Shown: positions 11,528 through 23,633 of the stretch, piece after piece | Layout: each line of letters begins with the position of its first letter | How positions within the stretch are numbered: the stretch's first letter is position 1 | Assembly (NCBI GenBank): GCA_946699065.1 | Contig: CAMPDV010000225.1 | Location: forward strand, 62,001 to 126,000 | DNA from: Loxodes magnus | Taxonomy: Eukaryota; Ciliophora; Karyorelictea; Loxodida; Loxodidae | Direction: 5' to 3' | Length of the DNA: 64,000 nt | The notes under the pieces: model-generated | Database searches by the model: none | What the model was told of the DNA's origin: nothing | Seen by the model: the letters and a program-made list of their open reading frames with translations, nothing else | Translations under genes and position numbers: made by a program

Positions 11528-12948
11528 GGATGTGCTATAAAGCAAAGCATGTAGAATTGTTGATTAGGAACAGAAAGATATAGAATAATAGTAGAATAAT
11601 AAAATGTATTAAGAGTAAATAATAATCTGTTAGATTAGTTTTAAATAACTTATACTAACTAATCTAATACTTATATTATCTCATACTACAAAGAAACATA
11701 TTATGTTAAGTTTACTCTTTCTATTAATTCAGAAAATAATAATAGAATATATTAAAATTATGTTTTCTTTCTTAAAAAAACTTATAATTTTCTTAATAGT
11801 AAACAACTTATTTTAAGAAAGAGAGTATTAATAGTGGTATCAATATAATTTAGACTTATATATAATAATTGAATTAAGTTTTTATCTTTAAATAATCTAG
11901 AATAATTTAGGTATTATTAATTAGAAATGATAATTACAATAATAACATAAATAATAAATATAATATTAGTTTGCTATAAAAAGAGAAAGTTATCTAAATG
12001 TATTAATTATAACTAATCTAATATCTTTATTAATTAAAGAGAAAATTTAAATTAATAACTAATAAAGCTAAAAGGATAAAATATTAAGTATTTAATAGAC
12101 ATAATTAAACATATTAAAGCTTATTTTAATAATAAAATTAAATATTACTATTTAATAATTGTAAGATATAATTAGTGATACACCATTTCTAGTTAGTTTA
12201 AATATTTACTTTCTACTACTTATATTTATTACATTTATATATTTTGCTTAGAATCAGCATAATAAGTAATAAATTATATTTGTTTATTATTTTAAGAGAG
12301 CCCTTTATAAATAAAAAGTTTTAATGAAATAGTAGTAAGAAAGTGTACAATTAAAAGATTTTATCTTATAAATTCTAAAAATATTTTGCTTTATAATTTG
12401 ATGTTTTTTAATATTTATTTAAGCTAATTAATAAGAAACTTATTTTATTTCATTTCTTTTAATTAGTAAAAGCTTAAAGAACTCACTTTTTTTGATTAAA
12501 TGTAAGTGAAAAGTAATAATTAATAACAATAGTTTTTAAAAGAATTGTAATATTTTATTTATCATTTAAAGGGTCTACAACGAAATAAAGTTTTCTTATT
12601 AAGAGTCTTTGATTTAAAGCCCGAATAAGTAGTAACTAATAAATGCATATTAAAATTATTATAATAAGGATACAATTCTTCGTTATGAACTTTTGAAATA
12701 ATAATTTATCCTTTTATTTAAAAGTAAAAAGAAATAAAATAATTAAAATTGTAAAAGCTTGTACACTATTAGTTTAATATCTTATCTTGTTTTAAGACAA
12801 AAATAGAAAAATCAATGTTTTAGAAATAAGATATTTATAAGTATGCTTAATAAATAATTTAATTGTTTAATTATATTGAAATTGAGTAAGTAAAATTTAT
12901 TGAGTTATTTTAATTAAATATTTATTGAATTAAGTTATAAAAATTAAA
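11528..12948. repeat. WD40 upstream flank (second inverted-repeat arm)
   Basis: Inverted copy of 4240-5415. It includes a segment of roughly 200-250 bp (about 12030-12270) that W3 and W5 also have and that is absent or mostly absent upstream of W1, W4 and the right-end copy. No gene seen. Confidence 0.7.
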
Positions 12949-14032
12949 ATGGAGAAAAAATAAATGGAGAAAAAAGAAAAGTAATTTACTAAAAGTATTT
13001 TTTTAAGAAAACTCTTAAGAGCAAGAAGCCACATTTTAGGGAAAATATCTCTGCTTCATTTTAAGTATGAAATTCTGCCTAACTTATGCTACTAAAAGCT
13101 TATAAATAAGATCAGTTATAACCAAAGTAAAGGTATTTCTTTAATATTTTTTAGACTAAATCATTACTGACACTTCATCTGTTTCATCGGTAGCCATATC
13201 AAGTGACTTGAATTAAATTGTATCAGGTTCAAGATATCCTGAATATTCGATAAAAATCTGGAATTTCCAAACAGGTGCTCTCCTAAGAACTATAACGGGG
13301 CATACTTCTACTATTTGATCGGTAGTAATCTCCCCTGACTCTAGCTACATTGTATCAACATCTTCCGACAAAACCATAAAGATCTGAAACTTATAGACTG
13401 ATTCTCTCATAAGAACTATAACAGGGCATACTTCCTCAGCTAGATCGATAGTAATCTCCTCTGACTCTAATTATATCGTATCAGGATCTGATGACACTAC
13501 TATAAAAATCTGAAATTTCCACAATGGTGCTCTATAAAGAACTTTAATGGAGCATACTTCCTCAGCTAGATCGATAGTAATCTCCTATGACTCTAGATAT
13601 ATTATATCGGGATCTTGGGATAAAACTATAAAGATTTGGAATTTCTAGACTGGTCAGGTTGTGCGAACTCTTACTGGGCATTCAGATTCTGTTTTATCGG
13701 TGATAATGTCTAAGGATAATAGGTATATAATATCAGGTTCTGGTGACAGTACTATTAAGATATGGGACTTCTCTTCTGGTTAGTGTATTCGTACTCTTCA
13801 AGGTCATACAGGTGGTATATCAAGTATTCAGTTAAGTGTTGATTCAAGTGTTATATTTTCTGGTTCATGGGATAAAACAATCAAGATATGGAACTTTGAT
13901 AAGGGTGAGTGTATATAGACTTTATAAGGGCATACAAGATCAATATAATCTATAGCATTGAGTGTTGATAATAGATGGTTGATATCGGGAGCGGATGACC
14001 AGACGATAAGAAAGTGGAGGATTTCGAGTTGA
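12949..14032 (+). CDS. WD40 repeat protein W2 (seven blades)
   Basis: Predicted seven-bladed beta-propeller of about 350 residues. The ATG at 12949 opens two copies of the Met-Glu-Lys-Lys repeat. A basic N-terminal domain of about 55 residues precedes a 28-nt intron (13127-13154). The seven WD units then run to RISS and the TGA at 14030-14032. Blades 2-4 are near-identical 126-nt tandem units differing mainly just after Gly-His-Thr (STIW, SSAR) and in the SGSxDxT loop. Blades 5-7 are more distinct and are nearly invariant between gene copies. Blade tryptophans mix TGG and TGA (for example TGA at 13385-13387). The first blade lacks the usual GH dipeptide. Confidence 0.87.
13127..13154 (+). other. 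28-nt intron in W2
   Basis: GTAAAGG at the donor and TTTTTTAG at the acceptor, at the same position as in the other four copies. Without removal the N-terminal domain would be out of frame with the propeller. Confidence 0.85.
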
Positions 14033-14250
14033 GTAACTTATGATTTGACTTAATTAAATTTTACGATTAAATATAAGATATTGGTAATGCATTTAAATGA
14101 ATGTTTAATGACAACTATGTTTGTTATTTTATGAAGTGTTTGCTTTATTTATTTATTAAAAGCTTGTATATTCTTAAATATTCTTGGCTTAAAATAAAGA
14201 TTGAGTAAATAATATAGGTTATTGAAATTAGTGAGGTATGTGATTTAAAG
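14033..14250. repeat. WD40-unit 3' flank, truncated by LINE-A
   Basis: Matches the start of the flank downstream of the other WD40 copies, then stops after GATTTAAAG, where the LINE-A tail begins. In the other copies the sequence continues into about 300 bp more of the flank. Confidence 0.65.
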
Positions 14251-14276
14251 GTAAATTTAATTTAATTTAATTTAAA

Positions 14277-17200
14277 CTAAAAGAGTTTTTTGACGTCTTT
14301 AATTGCAAGAATTGCTTCTTTCAATTATAGACGTTAGTAAATGTTTTTAAATTGTTTTTTAATCTTGTTTACATCTCATCATTTTTCTTTAATTAGTTCT
14401 TCTTTCTATTCATCTTTAGCTTCTTCCTATTTTGCTTTCTCCATTTCTAGAATCTCAAGTCTCCTTGTCATTAGCTTCTTATGAAATATTTTGATCTATA
14501 AGTCTAAATACTCCAATTTAGACCTTGAAAATGAGTTTAGATATTCTTGATCGTATAGTATAAGACGCCTTAAGTCATAATTTCCGATCTTTTCCGATAA
14601 TCAATTCATTATATTAGAACAGTACACACATTTAAAGATATGCTCGAAAGTTTCATACTCTCCACACATACAATAGGGATTATCAATGGGGTAATGACGA
14701 TCTTAAAGATCCTTACGGAAATTATAAGTTTAGGTTCTAAGTTTATATACTGATAATTTCTCGTCTATACTATTTGTTTAATTTAGTATAAGTAATTTGT
14801 GGAAATTGTTAAAAATTACCAAATTATTCAGTATATACTTTAGCTGTTTTCATTCTCATAAATTTTTTAGTAGCTACTTTGTAGAAATATTGTTGTATTT
14901 TTTCTCTTACATGTTTTAGTAAAAGTTTTAAGATTGGTATTATTCTATTAATTCTGCAGATCGATATTATAAAGGTCTGATAATTGCTACACTTAATCGT
15001 AGTATTGAAATCCTTTTTTCCATATATTAATGAAAAGAGAGCCTATTGTTGATCTTGGAAAATCAATACTTTCTTATTTAATTTTATGGTAGAATCTGAA
15101 GAATTTTATAGCCATAATGTGCTTAAAGGGTAATTAACTCAGGTCTATATAACATGATTCATTAAATGTTGAAGTTGCTACTTAAAAAGCTTTTCTTGAA
15201 ATTAATCTCACGCTTGATTCTATTCTGTTCAGAACTCCAGTTACTCCTTTTTGAATACTTCATGGTACTAAGTCTCCTCCATATTCTGCTTTAGGTAATG
15301 TAAAAAGTCTACATAAAGTTTTAAAATGTCAAGGAGTTACATTCTTATATCTCATCAGTTAAAAAACAGCTTTCTTCATTGCAGCTATATACTTGAATGC
15401 AACTTCTTTGCAATGGGGATTCAAGTTCTTCTTCTAATGTAGAATAACTCCTAAATATGTTACTTGTTCTTTTTAAGCAATTGGTTAATTTCCTAATTAT
15501 AAATTTAAAATTTATTATTTCTGATTCTTCTTTAGAAATTAGATGCATTCAGATTTGGTAACATTAATCTTTAAATGTGTTCATGCAAAAACTTTATTTG
15601 CTTCATTTATTAAATTCTACATCTACTTTGCAGATTTGGAAAGAAGAATAAGATCATCTGCCCATCCTCTACAAGCGAAGCCAATACTTGAATCCTGGCA
15701 TTTAAATCCCATTTAGTTACTTTTACTTTCCAGATATCTAATTACTATGTCATAATACAATAATGCTAAAACTGGTCCATGAGAACTTCCTTACATAACT
15801 CCATTGTTGAATTATAAAGTTCTGGTGCTCTTACCATCTATGATAAATGAAGAATTTAGGTTTTTATAAAACGATTCTAATGCTATTATTATTCCAAGTG
15901 GTAGTTTAACTCTCTTAAGTTAATCAAACAAGAGTCTTCTTTCTATTGAGTCAAACATTTTTTCAACGTCTATCAGTGTTGCTATCAATTTAGTCTTACC
16001 TTTAGCACGTTTCCGATAGTTATCAATTATTTGTTATATTATTAAAATTTATTAAGTTGTTTATCTGTTTTTCATAAATCCCATTTATGAAGGGTGAATC
16101 AAATTTCTCTAATAAATCAGATTGTATAGTCTTTTTGTTAAAGCTTTATCATATAGTTTTAGAATAGTATTAATAAGAGAAATAGGTAGTCAGTTTTTCC
16201 AATCATCTTTATTTCCTTTTTTAAATATTGGAATTATCACCGATATATTTAATTCCTAAGGGATTCTTCCAAGTCTTAGCATATTATTCAGAAAAGAATG
16301 AAGAATTATTAATAAATATTATCCACCATATTTCAGAAGTTCGCCTTTTATTCCATCTGGACCAGCTGCTTTTCCATTCGGAATTTCTTTTATAATTTCT
16401 TATATTTCTTTTATGGTAAAAAGATCAAATCCTTACAAATACGAGAGTGGATAATCTTTAATTTCTTAAATATTATCGTATATTTTATCTATTTTTTAAT
16501 TACTAAGATTTATCTATTCTTGAGTTAGATTAGAATGCTTGTTAAAAACACAATTTTCCCATGATTCAATGAATTTATTTTTGATTTCTTAATTAAAATT
16601 CATAGTATTTCTCTTCAAAGGATTTAGAATTTTCTTAGCTTGTGAAAAAATTTCCTTAGAATCTCCATTAAGAAGTAGAAATTTCTTTTTTGCTTTGTTT
16701 TTTTTTAATTTTCATAGATTATACTTGAAGTCTTTCCAAAGTCGTTTTGCTTCCTCATGAAGATTAGTTACTTGCTAGTTTATTCTTCCAAATTTTACGT
16801 GAGCTTCCTTATATTCTGAGTTAGCTCTTTTTGCTTCTATATATTTCTTTGTGAGAGCTTGAGGAAGTTTGTTATAATTTGAGTCTGGAATAAACGAACC
16901 TAATGTTTGATCAGCATTGTCTTAAATATTACTTTTGATACATTCATATTAATCTTCAAGATTATCTTAATCTATTTAAAAGAATTCTAGATAAGTTTGT
17001 AGGAAAGATTCTTAATATTTTTGCCTATCTATTGCATCTTATAACCTATTTATTTTATATTTTCTCTGAGTTATCTTTTCCCAATATACTATAGAATTAT
17101 TGATAAAGTCGACAGTGATTGGAATATGATCAGAAAATAAACTATTATTATGAGCAGTGAAATTTGCAAACTAATTAACGTTCAAATGGTTGTTTATAAT

Positions 17201-17767
17201 GATATAATCATTACAATACGTTTTTCCTGTTCCTTTGTGAATACATGTATTAATGTTGCTATCATTCACTATCTCAAGATCGTTTTATAGTAAGAATTCT
17301 TATAGTCTAATGTTATTATCATAAGCATTTTCAGGATTATCACCGAAACCTTATAAAAGAGCATTGAAATCTCCCATTAGTATATGTGGATTATCATTAT
17401 ATAAATTCAGCAATGTATTTAGTTGTTCATAAGCTAAATCTTTAACATCTTAACTTTTTCCATTATCAGGCATGTAACAAGACGTGATTAAAATATTATC
17501 CAGTTTAATTGTTATGAATCTATTTATTTCTTTTTCAACTTATATATGTATTTCTGTACTATTAAATTCTTCTCCTACAATTAAGCATACACCTCCTCCT
17601 TTTCCTGAGTTCTTAAAATATGTTTTAAATCCATTTATCAATATTGGAGGAAAGTCATCTTTTTATCAGGTTTCGTTTATTGATAAAATATCTATACTGT
17701 TATCTCTGATAAATTCTTCAATATTCAAGCACTTGCTCACTATTCCATTAATATTTATATGTCCCAT
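14277..17767 (-). CDS. LINE-A ORF2: AP-like endonuclease and reverse transcriptase
   Basis: About 1,160 codons from the ATG at 17767, which overlaps the end of ORF1 by about 31 nt in another frame. The N-terminal 250 residues form an exonuclease-endonuclease-phosphatase domain: MGHININGI, INETWQ (Trp is TGA), MGDFNALL, and SDHIPI near its end. The reverse transcriptase follows: GKAAGPDGI, LINTILKLYDK, MGFMKNRQT, the Asp-containing LIDVEKMFDS, GVMQGSSHGPVL, and the catalytic WADDLILL (near 15640-15665, in place of the usual YADD). The C-terminus carries CMCGEYETFEHIFKC. One frameshift is needed near 14900. No TGA follows the last codons; only a TAG at 14277-14279 marks the apparent end. It nicks target DNA and copies its own RNA there. 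Confidence 0.8.
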
Positions 17768-20292
17768 CTTTATTTTTTTAATTTATTAGTCCTTTCTAAT
17801 TTTTTCTGAACCTGCAGATAGACCACTTTCGTAAATGCAAATGCTTTTCTATCCTTATTGGTTAATCTAAATATGTACTAATCTTTTTCCATACTCAGGA
17901 TGTTAATGAAAATATTGTATCAAAATATATATTACTTACGTCGTATATTTTTTAAGTAGCTTTCTATCTATATCAATTTTACTTTTCACACTATCACATG
18001 TACCTTATTCTAAATCTTAAGTAACTGTGACATATCTACCTTATATATTGTACATTTCGTACTATGGACGTCTTCAAGTTTCGGATTTAATAAACTTTTA
18101 AAGTTATAGACTAGTCAGATTGAAATAACATATTATTTAATCGCACTCTTTTTTATTATTATGCTTACTCATACGTTTTGCTGGCGGAATTGTTTTATCT
18201 TCTTCTTCATGTTTCCTTTTAAGAATATTAAGATTAATATTGGAAGATAAGGTTTAATTCTGATAAATAGCATCGATCGAATCTGTTTAGTTTTATTAAT
18301 CTTTTTTTCATCTTTTAGTAGAATAATTAAATATATCTGTTTTCAAATTTTAATTAAGTTTTTAAAACTCTTCTATTTTTATCTCAAGTGTCTACATATT
18401 TTGGGTACTTTAAATGAATTTTAAGTTGAGTTAGTGATATTAATGCTATAGTAAAACAAAATCTTCATCTGGCAATTTTATTTGACAGTATTAGTTATTA
18501 TGTTATGTTATAATAGTATTAGTTTATGCTTCCTATTAATTATTTTAAGTTTACATTAACTTGTCTTGCTTGATTATATTTGTTTGAGTAAATTTTTGAC
18601 ACAAAAAAGCTGTTTATTATTTATTTATATTATCTGTTTAGATAATACTATCCTTTGTTTAAATATTTCCATATAATGTCTAAGTTTATGCATCTACAAA
18701 TTACTTCTTCTAAAATTACTATTAATTACTAAATTCATTTGTATGTTAGATTTAATTCTAAAATAATTCTTTATACATTTGAATTTCCTTATTTTTGAAT
18801 AGAATTTAATTTTGAAAAGCTATATTTATTTCATAGTTTTATTATCTTTACTTATCTAATTAGATTTTAAAAGTTAATATTTCCATTTAAGCTTTCTATT
18901 CTTAATCTATAAATTACTTATTTTAGTTTTATAATTTTTAATATTAAGAATATAACTCTTGGAGTTAAATTTCGGTTATTATTTTTTATTAGGTAATTTG
19001 TTGAAGTAAATATTAGTTCTATTCTAATATAGTCTATTGATATCCTTGCTAAGTTTTATTTAGAAAGTTATCTATTTCAATTTAAGTAAAATTTCTAATT
19101 TTATTAAAGTTTTGGCATAGTGAATTATTTGCTCCTATCATTTAAGCTTAAGTAAAGCTTAATTAGCATTGGCTTCAATTTGAATCTCTTAATTAGATTA
19201 TATTTCATCTATTGAATTGACTTAATTCTCATAGTTTTTCTATTATATCTAAATTTCTTGAACTATACTAATTATTTCATCTGTTTAAACTATTTAGTTA
19301 CTGTAATAAGTGGAGAAGTTTGTTTAAGTAATTTTATGAACTAGTTATTTTGATAGCATTTTTTTGTGATATTGCTATATATCAGATTTGATTGACTAAA
19401 AATAGTTCTATAATAGTTTATATTTCTAATAAATTTTATTTATATAAGTTTTATAATATATTTTGGATATTTCTTAGTTACTTATCAATGTTTCAATATC
19501 TCGTTCATATTTTGCTTTTATATTAATTAGCATTTCATTTAATTATTGGTTCTTATCTATAAGTCTTTATATATTATGTTTAAGTTCTTTTATTTCTAAG
19601 GTAAATAAATTCTCATTAGACTAATTAATTATTTGATTTTATATTACATTTCTTAAATTAGCAGTTTAATTTTAAGGTTGTTTGCTCTGAAGATCAGGTA
19701 AATAATGATTATTTGAATTATCAGGATTAGTAATATTATTTTATTTCTGACTAATTTCGTTATTTGAAATTTAATAGAATTGTTAATTAGTATTATTCAA
19801 AAATTAATCTTAAGTTTATGTTATTTTTGACTACCATAAAAGGATATCTTTATTTGAATTTTAATTAGGATTTGAAGGTATATCTTTAGAATTCTAACTA
19901 TCTAAGATAATATCTTATTTTTGGAAAGATTTCTTAGGTAATCGTTTCGTATCTTTTGCGGTATTATTTTAGGCGGTTAATCTGTTCATCTATTTATAGG
20001 TTGATTTCACTTTCATAATACGCTACAATTAATATCCACGTTGAAGAGAGTTCCTAAGTAGTTTTAATGGGACGCGTATGAATTTGATTTCCGGTTTTTG
20101 ACTACAATTTTTAAGTAGTTACCTTAATAAATTCATTATTAAGTTTACTTATTTAATTTGTAGTTACTCCAAATCTTTCGTTTGGAGATTTTAATGCACC
20201 TGCCTAAGCTTTTCCTATGAATTTGCAGCTTCTTTGAAATTAATTAAAGAAGAGTCACTATTAAAAACTAGTGAATTCTATATTTCGTCCAT
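17737..20292 (-). CDS. LINE-A ORF1: Asn/Gln/Lys-rich nucleic-acid-binding protein
   Basis: ATG at 20292, TGA at 17737-17739. These are in the same raw frame, and the best coding frame departs from it and returns. About 20292-18400 is one continuous frame rich in Asn, Gln, Ile and Lys with a probable coiled coil (about 19600-19150). The frame changes near 18395 and near 18120. Removing a 17-nt GT-AG piece (18381-18397) and a 19-nt one (about 18112-18130) restores it exactly, giving a charged stretch with a nuclear-signal-like PPAKRMSK and a C-terminal segment ending in Lys/Gln-rich helix. No zinc knuckle was found. It presumably coats the element RNA. Paired short indels are the alternative to introns. 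Confidence 0.6.
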
Positions 20293-20300
20293 TTAAAAAA

Positions 20301-22009
20301 AATACTTTAAATTTAATATATTCTTATACTCACTAAAATAAACTTAAATAAATTAAGACTAAATATTTTACAAAATGCATCTTTTTATCAGTTTTCCAAA
20401 CAAAAGTTAATTACAAAAGATAGTTAATAAAAATGAATATATAAATATAATTTAAATTTAGGAAAATTATAAATAATCTAAAAGTCTAGCTTATTTTAAT
20501 GTCTCAGCTTCAAATAATTCTATAATTATCTATATCATCTTTTTATGTTTAAATCTTTTGTAATGTTTAAGATTAATAAATTATGATGTGCTATAAAGCA
20601 AAATATGTAGAATTGTTGATTAGGAACAGAAAGATATAGAATAATAGTAGACTAATAAAATGTATTAAGAGTAAATAATAATCTGTTAGATTAGTTTTAA
20701 ATAAATTATATTAGCTAATCTAATACTTATATTATCTCATACTACAAAGAAACATATTATGTTAAGTTTACTCTTTCAATTAATTCAGAAAATAGTAATA
20801 GAAGTTATTATAAATATGCTTCCTTTCTTAAAAAAGCTTATAATTTTATTTATATCAAACAACTTATTTTAATAAAGATAATATTAATAGTGATAACTAT
20901 GCTTTTTAGATTTGTATAGAATAATAGAATTAAGTTTTTATCTTTAAATAATCTAGAATAATTTAGGTATTATTAATTAGAAATGATAATTACAAAAATA
21001 AAATAAATAATAAATATAATATTAGTTTGCTATAAAAAGAGAAAGTTATCTAAATGTATTAATTATAACTAATCTAATATCTTTATTAATTAAAGAGAAA
21101 ATTTAAATTAATAACTAATAAAGCTAAAAGGATAAAATATTAAGTATTTAATATACATAATTAAACATATTAAAGCTTATTTTAATAATAAAATTAAATA
21201 TTACTATTTAATAATTGTAAGATAAAATTAGTGATACACCATTTCTAGTTAGTTTAAATATTTACTTTCTACTACTTATATTTATTACATTTATATATTT
21301 TGCTTAGAATCAACATTAAATTATATTAGTTTATTATTATAAGAGATATCTTTATAAATAAAAAGTTTTAATGAAATAGTAGTAAGAAAGTGTCCAATTA
21401 AAAGATTTTATCTTATAAATACTAAAAATACTTTGTTTTAAGTAATTTGATGTTTTTTAATATTTATTCAAACTAATTAATAAGAAACTTATTTTATTTC
21501 ATTTTTTAATTAGTAAAAAGCTTAAATGAATCATTTTTTTTGATTAAATGTAAGTGAAAAATAATAATTAATAGCAATAGTTTTTAAAAGAATTTTAATG
21601 TTTTATTTATCATTTAAAAGGGTCTACAACAAAATAATTTTTTCTTATTAAGAGTCTTTGATTTAAAACACAAGTAAGTTGTAATTAAATGCATATTAAA
21701 GTTATTATAATAGGGGTATAATTCTTCGTTATAAAACTTTTAATATAATAATTTATCCTTTTATTTAAAAGTAAAAAGATATAAAATAATTAAAATTGTA
21801 AAAGTTTGTACACTATTAGTTTTATATCTTGTTTTGTTTTAAGACAAAAATTTTAAAATTAATATTTTAGAAATAAGATATTTATAAGTATGCTTAATAA
21901 ATAATTTAATTGTTTAATTGTAATGAAATTAAGTAAGTAAAATTTATTGAGTTATTTTAATTAAATATTTATTGAAGTAAGTTATAAAAATTAAAATGGA
22001 GAAAAAAAA
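20301..22009. repeat. WD40 upstream flank, partial unit (W3)
   Basis: Matches 11240-12948 including the 200-250-bp optional segment. The left edge coincides with the 5' end of LINE-A. Gene X and most of the 2.1-kb non-coding segment are absent. No gene is seen. Confidence 0.7.
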
Positions 22010-23123
22010 ATGGAGAAAAAATAAATGGAGAAAAAATAAATGGAGAAAAAATAAATGGAGAAAAAAGAAAAGCAATTTACTAAAAGTATTTTTTTAAGAA
22101 AACTCTTAAGAGCGAGAAGCCACATCCTGGGGAAAATATCTATACTTCATTTTAAGTATGAAATTCTGCCTAACTTATGCTACTAAAAGCTAATTAACAA
22201 GATCAGTTATAACCAAAGTAAAGGTATTTTTTTATTATTTTTTAGACTAAGTCATTACTGACACTTATCCTGTTAGCTCGGTAGCTATATCAAGTGACCT
22301 GAATTGAATTGCATCGGGTTCGTACAACCCTGAAAATTCAATAAAGATCTGAAACTTATAAACTGATTCTCTCCAAAGAACTATAATAGGCCATACTTCA
22401 TATGTTTCATCGGTGGTAATCTCCTATGACTCTAGCTATATCATATCAGGATCTTCTGACTAAACCATAAAGATCTGAAACTTATAGACTGGTTCTCTCA
22501 TAAGAACTATAACGGGGCATACTTCCTTCGTTAGATCGGTAGTAATCTCCCCTTACTCTAAGTATATTATATCAGGATCTGAAGACACAACTATAAAGAT
22601 CTGAAATTTCCACAATGGAACTCTCCTAAGAACTATAACGGGACATACTAATGCAGTTATATCGGTAGTAATCTCCCCTGACTCTAGCTATATAGTATCA
22701 GGATCTTGGGATAAAACTATAAAGATTTGGGATTTCTAGACTGGTCAGCTTGTGCGAACTCTTACTAGGCATTCAGACTGAGTTTTATCGGTGATAGTGT
22801 CTAAGGATAACAGGTATATCATATCGGGTTCAGATGACAAGACAATTAAGATATGGGATTTCTCTTCTGGTTAGTGTATTCGTACTCTTCAAGGCCACGT
22901 AGATGGTGTACGTAGTATTCAGTTAAGTGTTGATTCAAGTGTAATATTTTCTGGTTCTTATGATAGAACAATTAAAATCTGGAACTTTGAAAAGGGCGAG
23001 TGTATGTAGACTTTACAAGGGCATACAGGATGAATATGGTCTATAGCATTGAGTGTTGATAATAGATGGTTGATATCGGGAGCGGATGACAAAACAATAA
23101 GAAAGTGGAGAGTTTCGAGTTGA
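22010..23123 (+). CDS. WD40 repeat protein W3 (seven blades)
   Basis: Same architecture as W2: basic N-terminal domain, 28-nt intron at 22218-22245, seven WD blades, end RVSS and TGA at 23121-23123. The start region is expanded: the 15-nt unit ATGGAGAAAAAATAA occurs four times in frame from 22010, with one further out-of-frame copy just before (21996), so the N-terminus varies in length between copies. The GHT-following residues in blades 2-4 are SYVS, SFVR and NAVI. Framework residues are otherwise nearly those of W2. No frame damage was seen. Confidence 0.86.
22218..22245 (+). other. 28-nt intron in W3
   Basis: GTAAAGG donor and TTTTTTAG acceptor, same position and frame effect as in the other WD40 copies. 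Confidence 0.83.
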
Positions 23124-23633
23124 GTAACTTGCTATTTGACTTAATTAAATTTTACGATTAAAAATATAAGATATTGGTAATGCATTTAAATGAATGTTGA
23201 ATGGTAATAATGTTTGTAATTTTATGAAGTGTTTGCTTTATATATTTATTAAAAGGTTGTATATTCTTAAATATTCTTGATTTAAAAAAAAGTTTGAGTA
23301 ATATAGGTTATAGAAATTAGTGAGGTATGTTGATTTAAAGTGTTTATGTTTAAAAATATTTAAAATATAATTTTGTTAAATGAAGACGTAAAATAAATTT
23401 AAGTTTAATTTTATTCTATAAAATTTTATAGATTTATTTTTAGATTTTGTAAAAATTTCAAGTTGAGTTTAAATTTTAGATTTTTTTATGAAGTAGTTAA
23501 AATATTATTTATAAGTTTAAAGTTAGTTTATAATCTTGATTATTAATTAAAAATTTAATTAAGTATTTTATTTATTTTATTTTAAATTAAATTTTGTTTT
23601 TTATTATTAATTATTATATATAATATATATAAA
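23124..23633. repeat. WD40-unit 3' flank (W3)
   Basis: Closely matches 2781-3279 (inverted) and 40350-40855. It ends exactly where an ORF1 start codon begins, at the position where other copies carry the SINE-like element. Confidence 0.7.

Larger units (their letters stand above)
14251..20300 (-). mobile_element. LINE-A, near full-length non-LTR retrotransposon
   Basis: A 6-kb element on the minus strand. From 5' to 3' it has ORF1 (20292 to 17737), an overlapping ORF2 (from 17767) with an endonuclease then a reverse transcriptase, and a short simple-sequence tail built from AAATT units (about 14252-14276). Tails of short repeats are usual for non-LTR elements. It separates the W2 unit from the partial W3 unit. 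No clear target-site duplication could be found, so later recombination at its ends is likely. Damaged copies are at 1-960 and 42591-45410. Confidence 0.8.

Noticed and set aside
15345-15548. A 67-codon minus-strand frame within LINE-A.
   Set aside because: The reverse-transcriptase frame (TYLGVILHQKKNLNPHC and onward) covers the same bases.
17484-17789. A 101-codon hydrophobic plus-strand frame.
   Set aside because: Antisense shadow of the LINE-A endonuclease, whose motifs are clear on the minus strand.
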